A stretch of 41,194 bases of DNA, taken from UBA5734 sp964499985. GTDB taxonomy: Bacteria; Bacillota; Clostridia; Saccharofermentanales; UBA5734. Shown piece after piece: positions 16,385 to 23,482 of the stretch. The stretch's first letter is position 1. Every line of letters starts with the position of its first letter. Below the pieces are notes generated by a model. That model did no database searches, had not been told where the DNA came from, and saw only the letters and a list, made by a program, of their open reading frames with translations. The position numbers and the translations under genes are program-made. The stretch covers positions 1 through 41,194 of the forward strand of contig CAZCMX010000016.1 in assembly GCA_964499985.1 (NCBI GenBank), given 5' to 3'.

Positions 16385-18007
16385 TTAGTACATGCCAGCG
16401 CCGGGGCCACCTGCGGGCATCGGCGGCTCGGGCTGCGGGATGTCGGCGACGACGGCTTCGGTGGTCAGGAGGGTCGAAGCGATCGAAGCGGCATTCTGCA
16501 GGGCGGAGCGGGTGACCTTGGCCGGATCGACGATGCCGATTTCGACCATGTCGACATAGGCCTCGTTGAGGGCGTCGAAACCGACACCAACCGGGCTGGA
16601 CTTGACCTTTTCGCAGATGACGCTGCCGTCGAGACCGGCATTGGCTGCGATCTGGCGGACCGGTTCTTCGAGGGCCTTGAGGACAATGCGAACACCGGTG
16701 CGCACATCGCCGACGGTGGTATCGAGCAGGGCGGCCACTTTCGGCAGGGCATTGATATAGGCGGTACCGCCGCCGGGGACGATGCCTTCTTCAACGGCTG
16801 CCCGGGTGGCAGCAAGGGCGTCTTCGATGCGCAGCTTCTTTTCCTTCATTTCGGTTTCGGTTGCCGCACCGACCTTGATGACAGCGACACCACCGGACAG
16901 CTTGGCCAGGCGTTCCTGGAGCTTTTCGCGGTCGAAATCGGATGTGGTTTCTTCGATCTGGGTCTTGATCTGGCTGATGCGGGCCTTGATATCGGCTTCA
17001 TTGCCAGCACCATCGACGATGATGGTGTTTTCCTTCATGACCTTGACCTGGCGGGCGCGGCCGAGCTGGTCAACCGTGGTTTCCTTGAGCTCGAGTCCGA
17101 GTTCTTCGGTGATCACGGTGCCGCCGGTGAGGGTGGCGATATCCTGCAGCATGGCTTTGCGGCGGTCGCCGAAGCCAGGGGCCTTGACGGCAACGCAGGT
17201 GAAGGTGCCGCGCAGTTTATTGACGACGAGAGTGGCGAGGGCTTCGCCTTCGACATCTTCGGCGATGATCATCAGCTTGCGGCCAGCCTGGACGATCTTC
17301 TCGAGGACCGGCAGGATTTCCTGGATATTGGAGATTTTCTTATCGGTGATCAGGATATAGGGTTCCTCGAGCACGGCCTCCATCTTATCGGAGTCGGTGA
17401 CCATATAGGCCGACACATAGCCGCGGTCGAACTGCATGCCTTCGACGACTTCGAGCTCGGTGCCCATGGTCTTGGACTCTTCAACGGTGATGACGCCGTC
17501 ATTGGTGACTTTTTCCATGGCATCGGCGATCAGGTCGCCAACATAGGGGTCGTCGGAGGAAATCGCGGCAACCCGGGCGATGTCCTGCTTGCCGGCGACT
17601 TTCTTGGAGCTGGTCTGGATGCTCTTGACGGCTTCTTCGACGGCCAGCATGATGCCGCGGCGCAGGATCATCGGGTTGGCGCCGGCAGCGATGTTCTTGA
17701 TGCCTTCGCGGACGATGGCCTGGGCCAGCAGAGTGGCGGTGGTGGTGCCATCACCGGCGACATCATTGGTGCGGGTGGCGACTTCCTTGACGAGCTGGGC
17801 GCCCATGTTCTCGAAACGGTCTTCGAGCTCAATTTCCTTGGCGATGGTGACACCGTCATTGGTAATCATCGGGGCCCCGAACTTCTTGTCGAGCACGACA
17901 TTGCGGCCTTTCGGGCCGAGGGTGATCTTGACGGTATCGGCGAGTTTGTTGACGCCGCGTTCCAGCGCGTGGCGGGCATCTTCTGCGTATTTCAAATCTT
18001 TGGCCAT
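16385..18007 (-). CDS. groEL: Chaperonin GroEL (Hsp60)
   Basis: 540 residues, full length. It contains GPKGRNVV at about 31-38 and the ATPase motif GDGTTTAT at 85-92, with the catalytic aspartate D86. EEGIVPGGGTAY lies near residue 404, and the C-terminal tail is glycine/methionine-rich (MPAGGPGAGMY). It forms the double-ring folding chamber capped by GroES. An AAAGGAGG ribosome site precedes the ATG; the gene follows groES by 58 nt and ends before a strong terminator. Expression is expected to be induced by heat through the CIRCE operator upstream of groES. Confidence 0.99.
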   Translation of the reverse strand: MAKDLKYAEDARHALERGVNKLADTVKITLGPKGRNVVLDKKFGAPMITNDGVTIAKEIELEDRFENMGAQLVKEVATRTNDVAGDGTTTATLLAQAIVREGIKNIAAGANPMILRRGIMLAVEEAVKSIQTSSKKVAGKQDIARVAAISSDDPYVGDLIADAMEKVTNDGVITVEESKTMGTELEVVEGMQFDRGYVSAYMVTDSDKMEAVLEEPYILITDKKISNIQEILPVLEKIVQAGRKLMIIAEDVEGEALATLVVNKLRGTFTCVAVKAPGFGDRRKAMLQDIATLTGGTVITEELGLELKETTVDQLGRARQVKVMKENTIIVDGAGNEADIKARISQIKTQIEETTSDFDREKLQERLAKLSGGVAVIKVGAATETEMKEKKLRIEDALAATRAAVEEGIVPGGGTAYINALPKVAALLDTTVGDVRTGVRIVLKALEEPVRQIAANAGLDGSVICEKVKSSPVGVGFDALNEAYVDMVEIGIVDPAKVTRSALQNAASIASTLLTTEAVVADIPQPEPPMPAGGPGAGMY

Positions 18008-18065
18008 GAGGGGTATGCCTCCTTTAGCAAATTCAAATCAAAATGGTCCGTGGTCTGGGTCTGGG

Positions 18066-18350
18066 TCAATCCACAATCGCGAGGATATCGCCTTGCTTGA
18101 GAATGGTGTATTCCACATTGTCAATCTTGACTTCCGTGCCAGCGTATTTGCTGATCAGGACACGGTCGCCCGGTTTGACCTGCATGGTCACTTCTTTACC
18201 GTCGACCAGTCCACCGGGTCCGACGGCAACGATCTCGGCTACCTGCGGTTTTTCTTTCGCAGTCCCTGGCAGAACGATGCCGCTCTTGGTGGTCTCTTCC
18301 ATTTCAATCATTTTGATGACGACACGGTCACCCAACGGCTTGATGGTCAT
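18066..18350 (-). CDS. groES: Co-chaperonin GroES (Hsp10)
   Basis: 94 residues, standard length. It starts MTIKPLGDRVVIK and has the mobile loop TTKSGIVLPGTAKEKPQ at about 20-36, which binds GroEL, then GDRVLISKYAGTEV. It caps the GroEL ring. AAGGAGG lies just upstream of the ATG. It is the first gene of the two-gene groESL operon, behind a sigma-A promoter and CIRCE element. Confidence 0.99.
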   Translation of the reverse strand: MTIKPLGDRVVIKMIEMEETTKSGIVLPGTAKEKPQVAEIVAVGPGGLVDGKEVTMQVKPGDRVLISKYAGTEVKIDNVEYTILKQGDILAIVD

Positions 18351-18394
18351 GTTTCTAGGCCTCCTTGATCAATCTGATGCTGTATTGTCTGCAG

Positions 18395-18421
18395 TTAGCA
18401 CTCACATCTAGCGAGTGCTAA
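18395..18421 (-). promoter_or_regulatory. CIRCE operator (HrcA binding site)
   Basis: TTAGCACTC-N9-GAGTGCTAA, a perfect match to the CIRCE consensus with the canonical 9-bp spacer. It lies just downstream of the groESL -10 box, over the probable transcription start. In Bacillota, HrcA bound here represses groESL until heat stress. hrcA itself is not in the window. Confidence 0.97.
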
Positions 18422-18432
18422 TTCCAGTACTG

Positions 18433-18461
18433 ACTATAAAATTACAGCGCAGATTTGTCAA
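18433..18461 (-). promoter_or_regulatory. Sigma-A promoter of groESL
   Basis: On minus, a perfect TTGACA (plus 18456-18461), 17-bp spacer and TATAGT (plus 18433-18438). CIRCE starts 11 bp downstream of the -10 box, the usual arrangement for HrcA repression. Confidence 0.88.
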
Positions 18462-18481
18462 GTGCCGATTCGGCCAATTGA

Positions 18482-19153
18482 TCAAATTTGGTCAAAAAAT
18501 CGTGACAAGAACAGATCCACCCAGTTGATGGCATAAAATTGCCGGATCAAGGTTGAATCGCCGATGAAATTGCCCAGTCTGGGGAAATATGGGGCCAGCA
18601 GGCTCAAGAACAAAATGGCCAGGGCCAGAATGACCGCCCCATGGAGAACACCCAGCAGCAGGCCGGCCAGGCGATTGAGGCCACCGAGCACAGGAACATG
18701 GTCGAGTGCCGTGGTCATCAGACTGACCATGGTCTGGATCGCGAGGGCAACCAGGGCCAAGAGCAAGAGGAAAGTGACTGCCTTGACCAGATATTGCGCG
18801 ATGATGGAAGACAATTGAGGCCAGGCATCGAGAAAAGGCCCATCCGCTGCCGGGAATTCAGCCAGCAGGAAGCGCTCGACAGGGCCAGGCAATTGGAGCT
18901 TGTCGATGGCTTCAGCCAATGAAGCTGAGGCAGGCAGCAAGGGAAAAATGACCTGTTCATTGATGGACTCAGCCAGGTCGTCTATGAAGGGCAGACTGTC
19001 GAGGGCCAGGGCTGTCGGTCCCAGCATCAGGAAGGCAATCGCCAGGGAAAGTGCCAGGATCAGGATCCGGCCAGCCAAGGTCAGGAAGCCTCTCTGGAAG
19101 CCATTGAGGGCAAACAAGGATAAGCTGATCAGGATGATGCTATCTGCCAGCAC
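18482..19153 (-). CDS. CvpA family membrane protein
   Basis: 223 residues with four to five hydrophobic segments. The N-terminus (DSIILISLSLFALNGFQRGFLTLAGRIL) has the G-x2-RG-x6-G helix pair typical of CvpA, and LLLGVLHGAVILALAILFL matches the last conserved segment. CvpA proteins were named for colicin V production in E. coli and are linked to envelope stress, but their mechanism is unknown. The start is a GTG at 19153 preceded by AGGAGG. It follows the second LCP gene by 24 nt, so it is likely co-transcribed with it. Confidence 0.85.
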   Translation of the reverse strand: MLADSIILISLSLFALNGFQRGFLTLAGRILILALSLAIAFLMLGPTALALDSLPFIDDLAESINEQVIFPLLPASASLAEAIDKLQLPGPVERFLLAEFPAADGPFLDAWPQLSSIIAQYLVKAVTFLLLLALVALAIQTMVSLMTTALDHVPVLGGLNRLAGLLLGVLHGAVILALAILFLSLLAPYFPRLGNFIGDSTLIRQFYAINWVDLFLSRFFDQI

Positions 19154-19177
19154 ATGATCCTCCTGCCAGGGCCACGG

Positions 19178-20353
19178 TCAATTGGCGCTGGTTGTTGTAG
19201 TGGCAGCAGGATCCGAGCTGGTCGTCAGGGCTGGATCAACCGACTCATCAGGCTTGGCTGTTTCGAGGATCTTCTTCTCATAGGAGGAGGGCAGGGAGAT
19301 GCTGGAACGGGGCGCTCCGGGAATCTCGCGGACCTTGTCGAATGCATAGGTTTTGCCATAGATAAACTGCTGCAGCTTGGGGATCATGGCATTGTAGTCG
19401 CACAGGTTCATCCAGATGGTGCCGCTGTATTCACGGAAATCACCGGCAGTCGGGATCTGCATCTGGTCGATGGTGGCATCCATCATCGGCAGGAGGTCCA
19501 GACCCATTTTCAGGATTTCATCATTGTTGAGATTGGTCTTGATCAGCGGCAGGCCTTCATTCAAGGCTTTGGTCTTGGTGGCCAGATCGGCTTTCAGGAA
19601 CTGGTCCAGCAGGGCTTGCAAAACCTCGCGCTGGCGGCCCATGCGATGGTAGTCGTCATCATTCTGGCGGATACGGGCATAGGTGACGGCCTGGCGGCCA
19701 TCGAGCAGCTGGGAACCGGTTTTTTCCAGATAGGCGGCCGGTTCCGTGTTCTTGAAGGTCAGGTTGATCATGGTCAGCTCGGCATTCAGAGCCTTGAGCT
19801 CCGAATCTGAGACATCAACCGGCACGCCACCGACCAGGTCGATGATTTTCTCCATGCCGATCATATTGACCAGGACATATTTCTCCACATTAAGGCGGAG
19901 GGTCTCATTGATGACGCGCATCGCCAGCAGGGGGCCGCCTTCCGCATTGGCCGAATTGATCTTGTGGATATTGTCAGAGCCCGGGAAATAGACCATCATG
20001 TCGCGCTGCAGCGAGGTCAGCTTGAATTTCTTGTTCTTCTCGTCGATGGTCAGGATGATCATCGAGTCGGAACGCTCGGTCGGGCTGGCCACCACGGAAT
20101 TGCGATTGTCCACGCCAAGCAGGAGGATATTGGTGACGCCCTCTTCCTTGGGCAGCTCATACACCAGGGATTCCGTCGGCACATCATAGACTTCAGGAAT
20201 GGTTTCGACAAAGCCCTCCGGGTCATTGTCAATCTTGTTCAGGAAAGTCTTGACGATCAGGACAGCTGCGATGCTGACAATTAAAAAAATCGCTGCGACT
20301 GCGACTGCGATCATTCTCCAGCTGGATGCTCTGCGCCGACGGTAATTTGCCAT
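19178..20353 (-). CDS. LCP (LytR-CpsA-Psr) family cell-wall glycopolymer ligase, paralogue 2
   Basis: 391 residues. A short basic N-terminus (YRRRRAS), one membrane helix at about 12-35 and an extracytoplasmic LCP domain are seen. Landmarks are VTNILLLGVDNRN, ERSDSMIILTID, LTSLQRDMMVYFPG, GGPLLAMRVINETLRL and GRQAVTYARIR. The C-terminus adds about 50 residues of low-complexity, threonine/serine/alanine-rich tail that paralogue 1 lacks. The role is attachment of glycopolymers to peptidoglycan. GGAGGA precedes the ATG. The two LCP genes share long identical phrases and lie on either side of groESL-cvpA in the same direction, suggesting an old duplication. Confidence 0.93.
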   Translation of the reverse strand: MANYRRRRASSWRMIAVAVAAIFLIVSIAAVLIVKTFLNKIDNDPEGFVETIPEVYDVPTESLVYELPKEEGVTNILLLGVDNRNSVVASPTERSDSMIILTIDEKNKKFKLTSLQRDMMVYFPGSDNIHKINSANAEGGPLLAMRVINETLRLNVEKYVLVNMIGMEKIIDLVGGVPVDVSDSELKALNAELTMINLTFKNTEPAAYLEKTGSQLLDGRQAVTYARIRQNDDDYHRMGRQREVLQALLDQFLKADLATKTKALNEGLPLIKTNLNNDEILKMGLDLLPMMDATIDQMQIPTAGDFREYSGTIWMNLCDYNAMIPKLQQFIYGKTYAFDKVREIPGAPRSSISLPSSYEKKILETAKPDESVDPALTTSSDPAATTTTSAN

Positions 20354-20478
20354 TCAAAAATCCTCCAGGTCCAATCCTGTTCTATGGTTCTATAAATCAT
20401 CATTTGACAAGCTTCAGGGTGAAAGCGGGTCAGGGTTCAAGGCAAGAAAAAAGCATGCACATTGCACACATCGAACCG

Positions 20479-20487
20479 ATTATAGCA
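20479..20487 (-). promoter_or_regulatory. Extended -10 promoter of LCP gene 2 / cvpA
   Basis: Minus strand reads TGC-TATAAT, a perfect -10 with TGn extension, about 126 nt upstream of the LCP start. The -35 region (GCAACA at 17 bp) is weak. Confidence 0.5.
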
Positions 20488-20683
20488 TTATCGTTCTGTT
20501 TTGTTGCTGTTTTTTTCAGTGGAAACTATGAACAAACTGTAAAATATGCATATATTGTCAAATTCGAGCATGCCGACGATCACAAATGATCGTTTATTGA
20601 CAGATTGGACGCCGGCAAAATTCGCTTGGCGAGAAGTTTTGGCCAGGAGTCTTGCGACTTTCGGGAGCGACCCGGCCTTGATA

Positions 20684-20692
20684 TGGTAAAAT
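20684..20692 (+). promoter_or_regulatory. Extended -10 promoter of the DUF4364 gene
   Basis: TGG-TAAAAT on plus, 53 nt before the ATG at 20746. There is no clear -35, but the TGn extension is present. Confidence 0.45.
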
Positions 20693-20745
20693 GACATTCC
20701 GGTAGATTATCCCAGAAAGTCCTGGATCCCAGGCAGAGGTTTTGC

Positions 20746-21408
20746 ATGGAACGCAGTGAACTTGCCATCACCAAGCTGATCATCCTGTACATCATCCGCA
20801 GCTTGCCCGCCCTCACCCTGAGCCAGCTGACAGGGCTGTCCCTCGATACCCTCTATATGGACTACTTTGGCTTTGCGACAGCCTATGAGGGCTTGCGCAA
20901 TGACCAGATGATCACTGCATCCTTTCGTGATGATGAGCCAGCCCGTGATGCAGCCGGCCAGGCTGTCATCCGCTGCGAGCTGACGGACCATGGCCGGGCG
21001 ATTCTGGAGACGCTGGAGCACAAAATCCCGGCTCCGATCCGGTCTTACCTGGCCCAGGCCAGCACCAGCTGGCAAAAGGATGTCCGGCTGGAACGGGAGC
21101 TGGGCGCCTGGTATGACTCCGATGGCCAGGGGCAATACCTGGTCCGGCTGAGCCAGGCGGAAGGCCAGAAAAAGTTGGTGGAGCTGTCGCTCACCATCCC
21201 GGACAAATCCCTGGCCATGCAAATCTGCGACCGCTGGCAACGCCTGCCCCAGAGCATGTATCTCGGCCTTTTGGCCTTGCTGTCTGACGAGCCCGTCCTG
21301 CGCCAGGAAACGCTTGCTGCAGAGGCAGACCGGCCTGCTGGACCGGATGCAGCCGGCCAGCCCAGTGTATATCCCCGGCCCATGCCCGGGGAGCAGAGCC
21401 TGCTCTGA
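20746..21408 (+). CDS. DUF4364 family protein (winged-helix-like)
   Basis: 220 residues. The opening ELAITKLIILYIIRSLPALTLSQLTGL and the later YLGLLALL fit the DUF4364 family of Clostridia. Its first 90 residues look like a winged helix: helix-rich, then CELTDHGRAILETLEHKIP, a phrase typical of DNA-binding MarR/PadR-like folds. A transcriptional role is therefore likely but not shown. AGAGG precedes the ATG. It is a single-gene unit with its own extended -10 promoter and a terminator immediately after. It is the only plus-strand gene between the left edge and murC. Confidence 0.8.
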   Translation: MERSELAITKLIILYIIRSLPALTLSQLTGLSLDTLYMDYFGFATAYEGLRNDQMITASFRDDEPARDAAGQAVIRCELTDHGRAILETLEHKIPAPIRSYLAQASTSWQKDVRLERELGAWYDSDGQGQYLVRLSQAEGQKKLVELSLTIPDKSLAMQICDRWQRLPQSMYLGLLALLSDEPVLRQETLAAEADRPAGPDAAGQPSVYPRPMPGEQSLL

Positions 21409-21412
21409 ACGC

Positions 21413-21467
21413 AAAAGACCCAGACTCCTCCCCCGGGCAGTCCCGGATGGCTGGTCTGGGTCTTTTT
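21413..21467 (+). terminator. Rho-independent terminator after DUF4364 gene, probably bidirectional
   Basis: AAAAGACCCAGAC (21413-21425) pairs with GTCTGGGTCTTTT (21454-21466), followed by further T residues on plus. On minus the hairpin ends TTTTGCG, so it may also stop transcripts of the convergent flavodiiron gene. Confidence 0.8.
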
Positions 21468-21538
21468 ATTGGCGGGCAGGTCGCCTGGTTCAGGCCAGAG
21501 CGAGACGTGGACTAGAAAGCCTGGGACCTGCCTGATGT

Positions 21539-22750
21539 TCAGCGCACCAGATTGGGCAAGGCCTTGATCTTCTCTCCCAGATCCCTGGCCAGCTGGTCCA
21601 GCTGCTTGAGATCCGCTTCACGCGGCAGACCCTTGACGAGGACAGGATCGAGACGGTCAGCCTTGATATTGCCGGTCAGGGCGCCCAGGACATTGGTGAT
21701 CTGGGTCCCCCAGCCGAAAGAACCAATCAGGCCGACATATTTGACCTTAGGCCGCATGGCATTGGCCACCAGGGCAGCATAGGCAACACCCGGATGCGGG
21801 CCGCCGAGAACTGTCGAGGAGGCAAAGACGACTGCCGCGGCATCAACCAGGTCCGTAATGAAATGACCGGTTTCCACGGACAAGCTCTCGGTGTCTTCAC
21901 CGAGGTTGCGGCAGACAACGGACAGGCCCTGCTCGGCAAGCTTGACCGCCAGGCGGTCAACCATCACACGCGTGGAATCGTGCATGCTGATATAAGGGAT
22001 CGTGACCAGCCGTTTGACGGTATCACCCGCCCAGCGCTCATAGCCGCTGAGAATGACCTCCGGATCGAACCAGATCGGTCCATGCGACGGTGCAATCTGG
22101 CGGGGGGCAATCTGGCGGGTCTTGGTGATGTACTTTTGCACATGTGTCCGGTAGGGCATCATGATTTCGGCATAGTAATGCTTGGCAGCCCGGACCTGGT
22201 CTGAGCTCGACGTGGAGAATGCCTTGTTCGGCGTGGAATAGTGGGAACCGAACAAGTCACTGGAAAACAGGATATTGTCCTCGAGCAGGTGGGCCATGGT
22301 ATTGTCCGGCCAATGGGCAAAGGGGATCATGTGGAACTGGAGGGTCTTGCCACCCAGCTCGAGCTTGTCACCCTCGGCAATCTGGAGGATTTTCTCTTCC
22401 GGCAGGTGCAGGTGGGTCATGGCCATTTCCTTGACCTTGGCATTGGCGACAACGACAGCCTCCGGAAAGCGGCGCAGGACAGCCTCGATGGAACCGGAAT
22501 GATCCTGCTCCGTATGCAGGGACACAATATAGTCCAGCCGGGTGATGCCGGTGTCCGCCAGATTGCTCATCAGGACATGGGCCTTTTCCGGATCGACGGT
22601 GTCGATCAGGGCCGTTTTCTCCTTGCCGACGACAAGGTAGGCATTATAGGTCGTTCCGTGGGGGGTCGGCATCAGGCAGTCAAACAAGACCCGGTCTGGA
22701 TGAATGGCACCGACTTCAAATAAATTCTCGCCAATGGTCAGGAAAGGCAT
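21539..22750 (-). CDS. Flavodiiron protein (FprA-type A flavoprotein; O2/NO reductase)
   Basis: 403 residues, the length of a class A flavodiiron protein. The metallo-beta-lactamase-like half has HTEQDH at residues 79-84, giving H79, E81, D83 and H84 as iron ligands. The other diiron ligand regions, FAHWPD, FSSDLFG and IAPSHGPIW, all follow. The C-terminal half is a flavodoxin domain (IPYISMHDSTRVMVDRLA). It reduces oxygen to water or NO to N2O in anaerobes, using electrons from rubredoxin. AAGGAG precedes the ATG. A rubredoxin gene lies 134 nt upstream on the same strand, with a strong inverted repeat in between. It supports an anaerobic lifestyle. Confidence 0.96.
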   Translation of the reverse strand: MPFLTIGENLFEVGAIHPDRVLFDCLMPTPHGTTYNAYLVVGKEKTALIDTVDPEKAHVLMSNLADTGITRLDYIVSLHTEQDHSGSIEAVLRRFPEAVVVANAKVKEMAMTHLHLPEEKILQIAEGDKLELGGKTLQFHMIPFAHWPDNTMAHLLEDNILFSSDLFGSHYSTPNKAFSTSSSDQVRAAKHYYAEIMMPYRTHVQKYITKTRQIAPRQIAPSHGPIWFDPEVILSGYERWAGDTVKRLVTIPYISMHDSTRVMVDRLAVKLAEQGLSVVCRNLGEDTESLSVETGHFITDLVDAAAVVFASSTVLGGPHPGVAYAALVANAMRPKVKYVGLIGSFGWGTQITNVLGALTGNIKADRLDPVLVKGLPREADLKQLDQLARDLGEKIKALPNLVR

Positions 22751-22775
22751 GGTTTACTCCTTTTGAACAGACATG

Positions 22776-22804
22776 TGCGCACCGGTTGGTTCAACCGGTG
22801 CGCA
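22776..22804. repeat. Perfect 13-bp inverted repeat upstream of the flavodiiron gene
   Basis: TGCGCACCGGTTG-GTT-CAACCGGTGCGCA, an uninterrupted 13-bp dyad with a 3-base centre, 26 bp before the flavodiiron start. On minus it is not followed by a T-run (ATGTCTGTTC follows), so it is not an ordinary terminator. It may be an operator or an mRNA processing/stability hairpin. Confidence 0.75.
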
Positions 22805-22884
22805 TCTGCTGGTTTAGTCATCATGGAAATCTGCCGGGCCAGGTGCCGGCATGACCGGCCGCTGCAATTGAGCGGTTCTTTCAA

Positions 22885-23043
22885 TTATTCTTCGCTGAAC
22901 TGGTCCTTGCTGACGCCGCAAAGCGGGCAAACCCATTCTTCCGGAAGATCCTCGAAAGCGGTGCCAGGGGCAATGCCATTGTCCGGATCGCCCTCGGCTG
23001 GATCATACACATAACCGCACAAATCGCAAACGTATCTTTTCAT
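22885..23043 (-). CDS. Rubredoxin
   Basis: 52 residues, read on minus from ATG at 23043 to TAA at 22885. It starts MKRYVCDLCGYVYDPAEGDPDNGIAPGT and contains EEWVCPLCGVSKDQF. The two CxxCG knuckles (C6, C9 and C39, C42) ligate the single iron, and the DP-x-GD loop and W-x-CP motif are standard. It is a small electron carrier and the usual donor to the flavodiiron protein encoded next. AGAGG lies about 10 nt before the ATG. A promoter lies at 23104-23131. Confidence 0.97.
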   Translation of the reverse strand: MKRYVCDLCGYVYDPAEGDPDNGIAPGTAFEDLPEEWVCPLCGVSKDQFSEE

Positions 23044-23103
23044 ATCAGTTCTGCCTCTCTTTCTCTTGAAGCCAGACGGCTTGCCGACCGACTATTTAGT
23101 CTT

Positions 23104-23131
23104 ATTATACTGGTTTGCCGGAATCTGTGAA
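23104..23131 (-). promoter_or_regulatory. Sigma-A promoter of rubredoxin/flavodiiron genes
   Basis: On minus, TTCACA (plus 23126-23131), 16-bp spacer and a perfect TATAAT (plus 23104-23109). The leader to the rubredoxin ATG is about 55 nt. Confidence 0.65.
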
Positions 23132-23162
23132 CACTGCAAATGTTACAGTAATCGTTTACAGA

Positions 23163-23465
23163 TCAGGGCAGGATCAGAGACTTGCCCAGCTTGGCCAGTT
23201 TCGGTGAATAGCGGTAGAAGACCAGCTTGCGGCCAATGACTTGGACAACCTCTGCTCCGATGGCCTCGGAAAGCTGGCGGGCCAGGTCTTTGGGCTCGGC
23301 TTCGACGGTCTTGTGCAGTGTGATTTTGACCAGCTCATGTGTGGTCATCAATTCATCGAGGCCATTGACCAGCGCAGCGTCGATTTCCCCCTTGCCGATC
23401 TGGAACAGGCTGTCGAGGGAATTGGCCAGACTGCGCAGATAGGCGCGTTGTTTGCTGTTTATCAT
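23163..23465 (-). CDS. yhbY: YhbY family RNA-binding protein (CRM domain)
   Basis: 100 residues, the whole being one CRM domain. It starts KQRAYLRSLANSL and has LFQIGKGEI at about 20-28 (the GxxG-type loop, usually GKGGI), then HELVKITLHKT and GAEVVQVIGRKLVFYR. YhbY associates with pre-50S ribosomal subunits. GGGAG precedes the ATG. It follows obg by 17 nt, an order common in Bacillota, where both act in large-subunit assembly. Confidence 0.93.
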   Translation of the reverse strand: MINSKQRAYLRSLANSLDSLFQIGKGEIDAALVNGLDELMTTHELVKITLHKTVEAEPKDLARQLSEAIGAEVVQVIGRKLVFYRYSPKLAKLGKSLILP

Positions 23466-23482
23466 ATGATTCTCCCAGTGGA

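Larger units (their letters stand above)
20354..20745. other. AT-rich 392-bp divergent intergenic region
   Basis: This gap separates LCP gene 2 (minus) from the DUF4364 gene (plus) and is the only gene-free stretch over 300 bp. It is visibly richer in A and T than its surroundings. I see an extended -10 for each direction (20479-20487 minus, 20684-20692 plus) and a 6-bp inverted repeat CGATCA-CAAA-TGATCG at 20577-20592 that could be an operator. The short open frames here have no ribosome site or family resemblance, so I call no gene. Confidence 0.6.

Noticed and set aside
20597..20602. TTGACA on plus as -35 for the DUF4364 gene
   Set aside because: At 16-18 bp downstream the sequence is ATTCGC-like, with no -10 box.
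20326..20697. Short open frames of 69-87 codons in the intergenic region
   Set aside because: No ribosome sites or family resemblance, and they overlap the promoters and each other.
22776..22804. The inverted repeat as a rho-independent terminator
   Set aside because: No T-run follows on the coding strand, and it lies inside an apparent two-gene unit.
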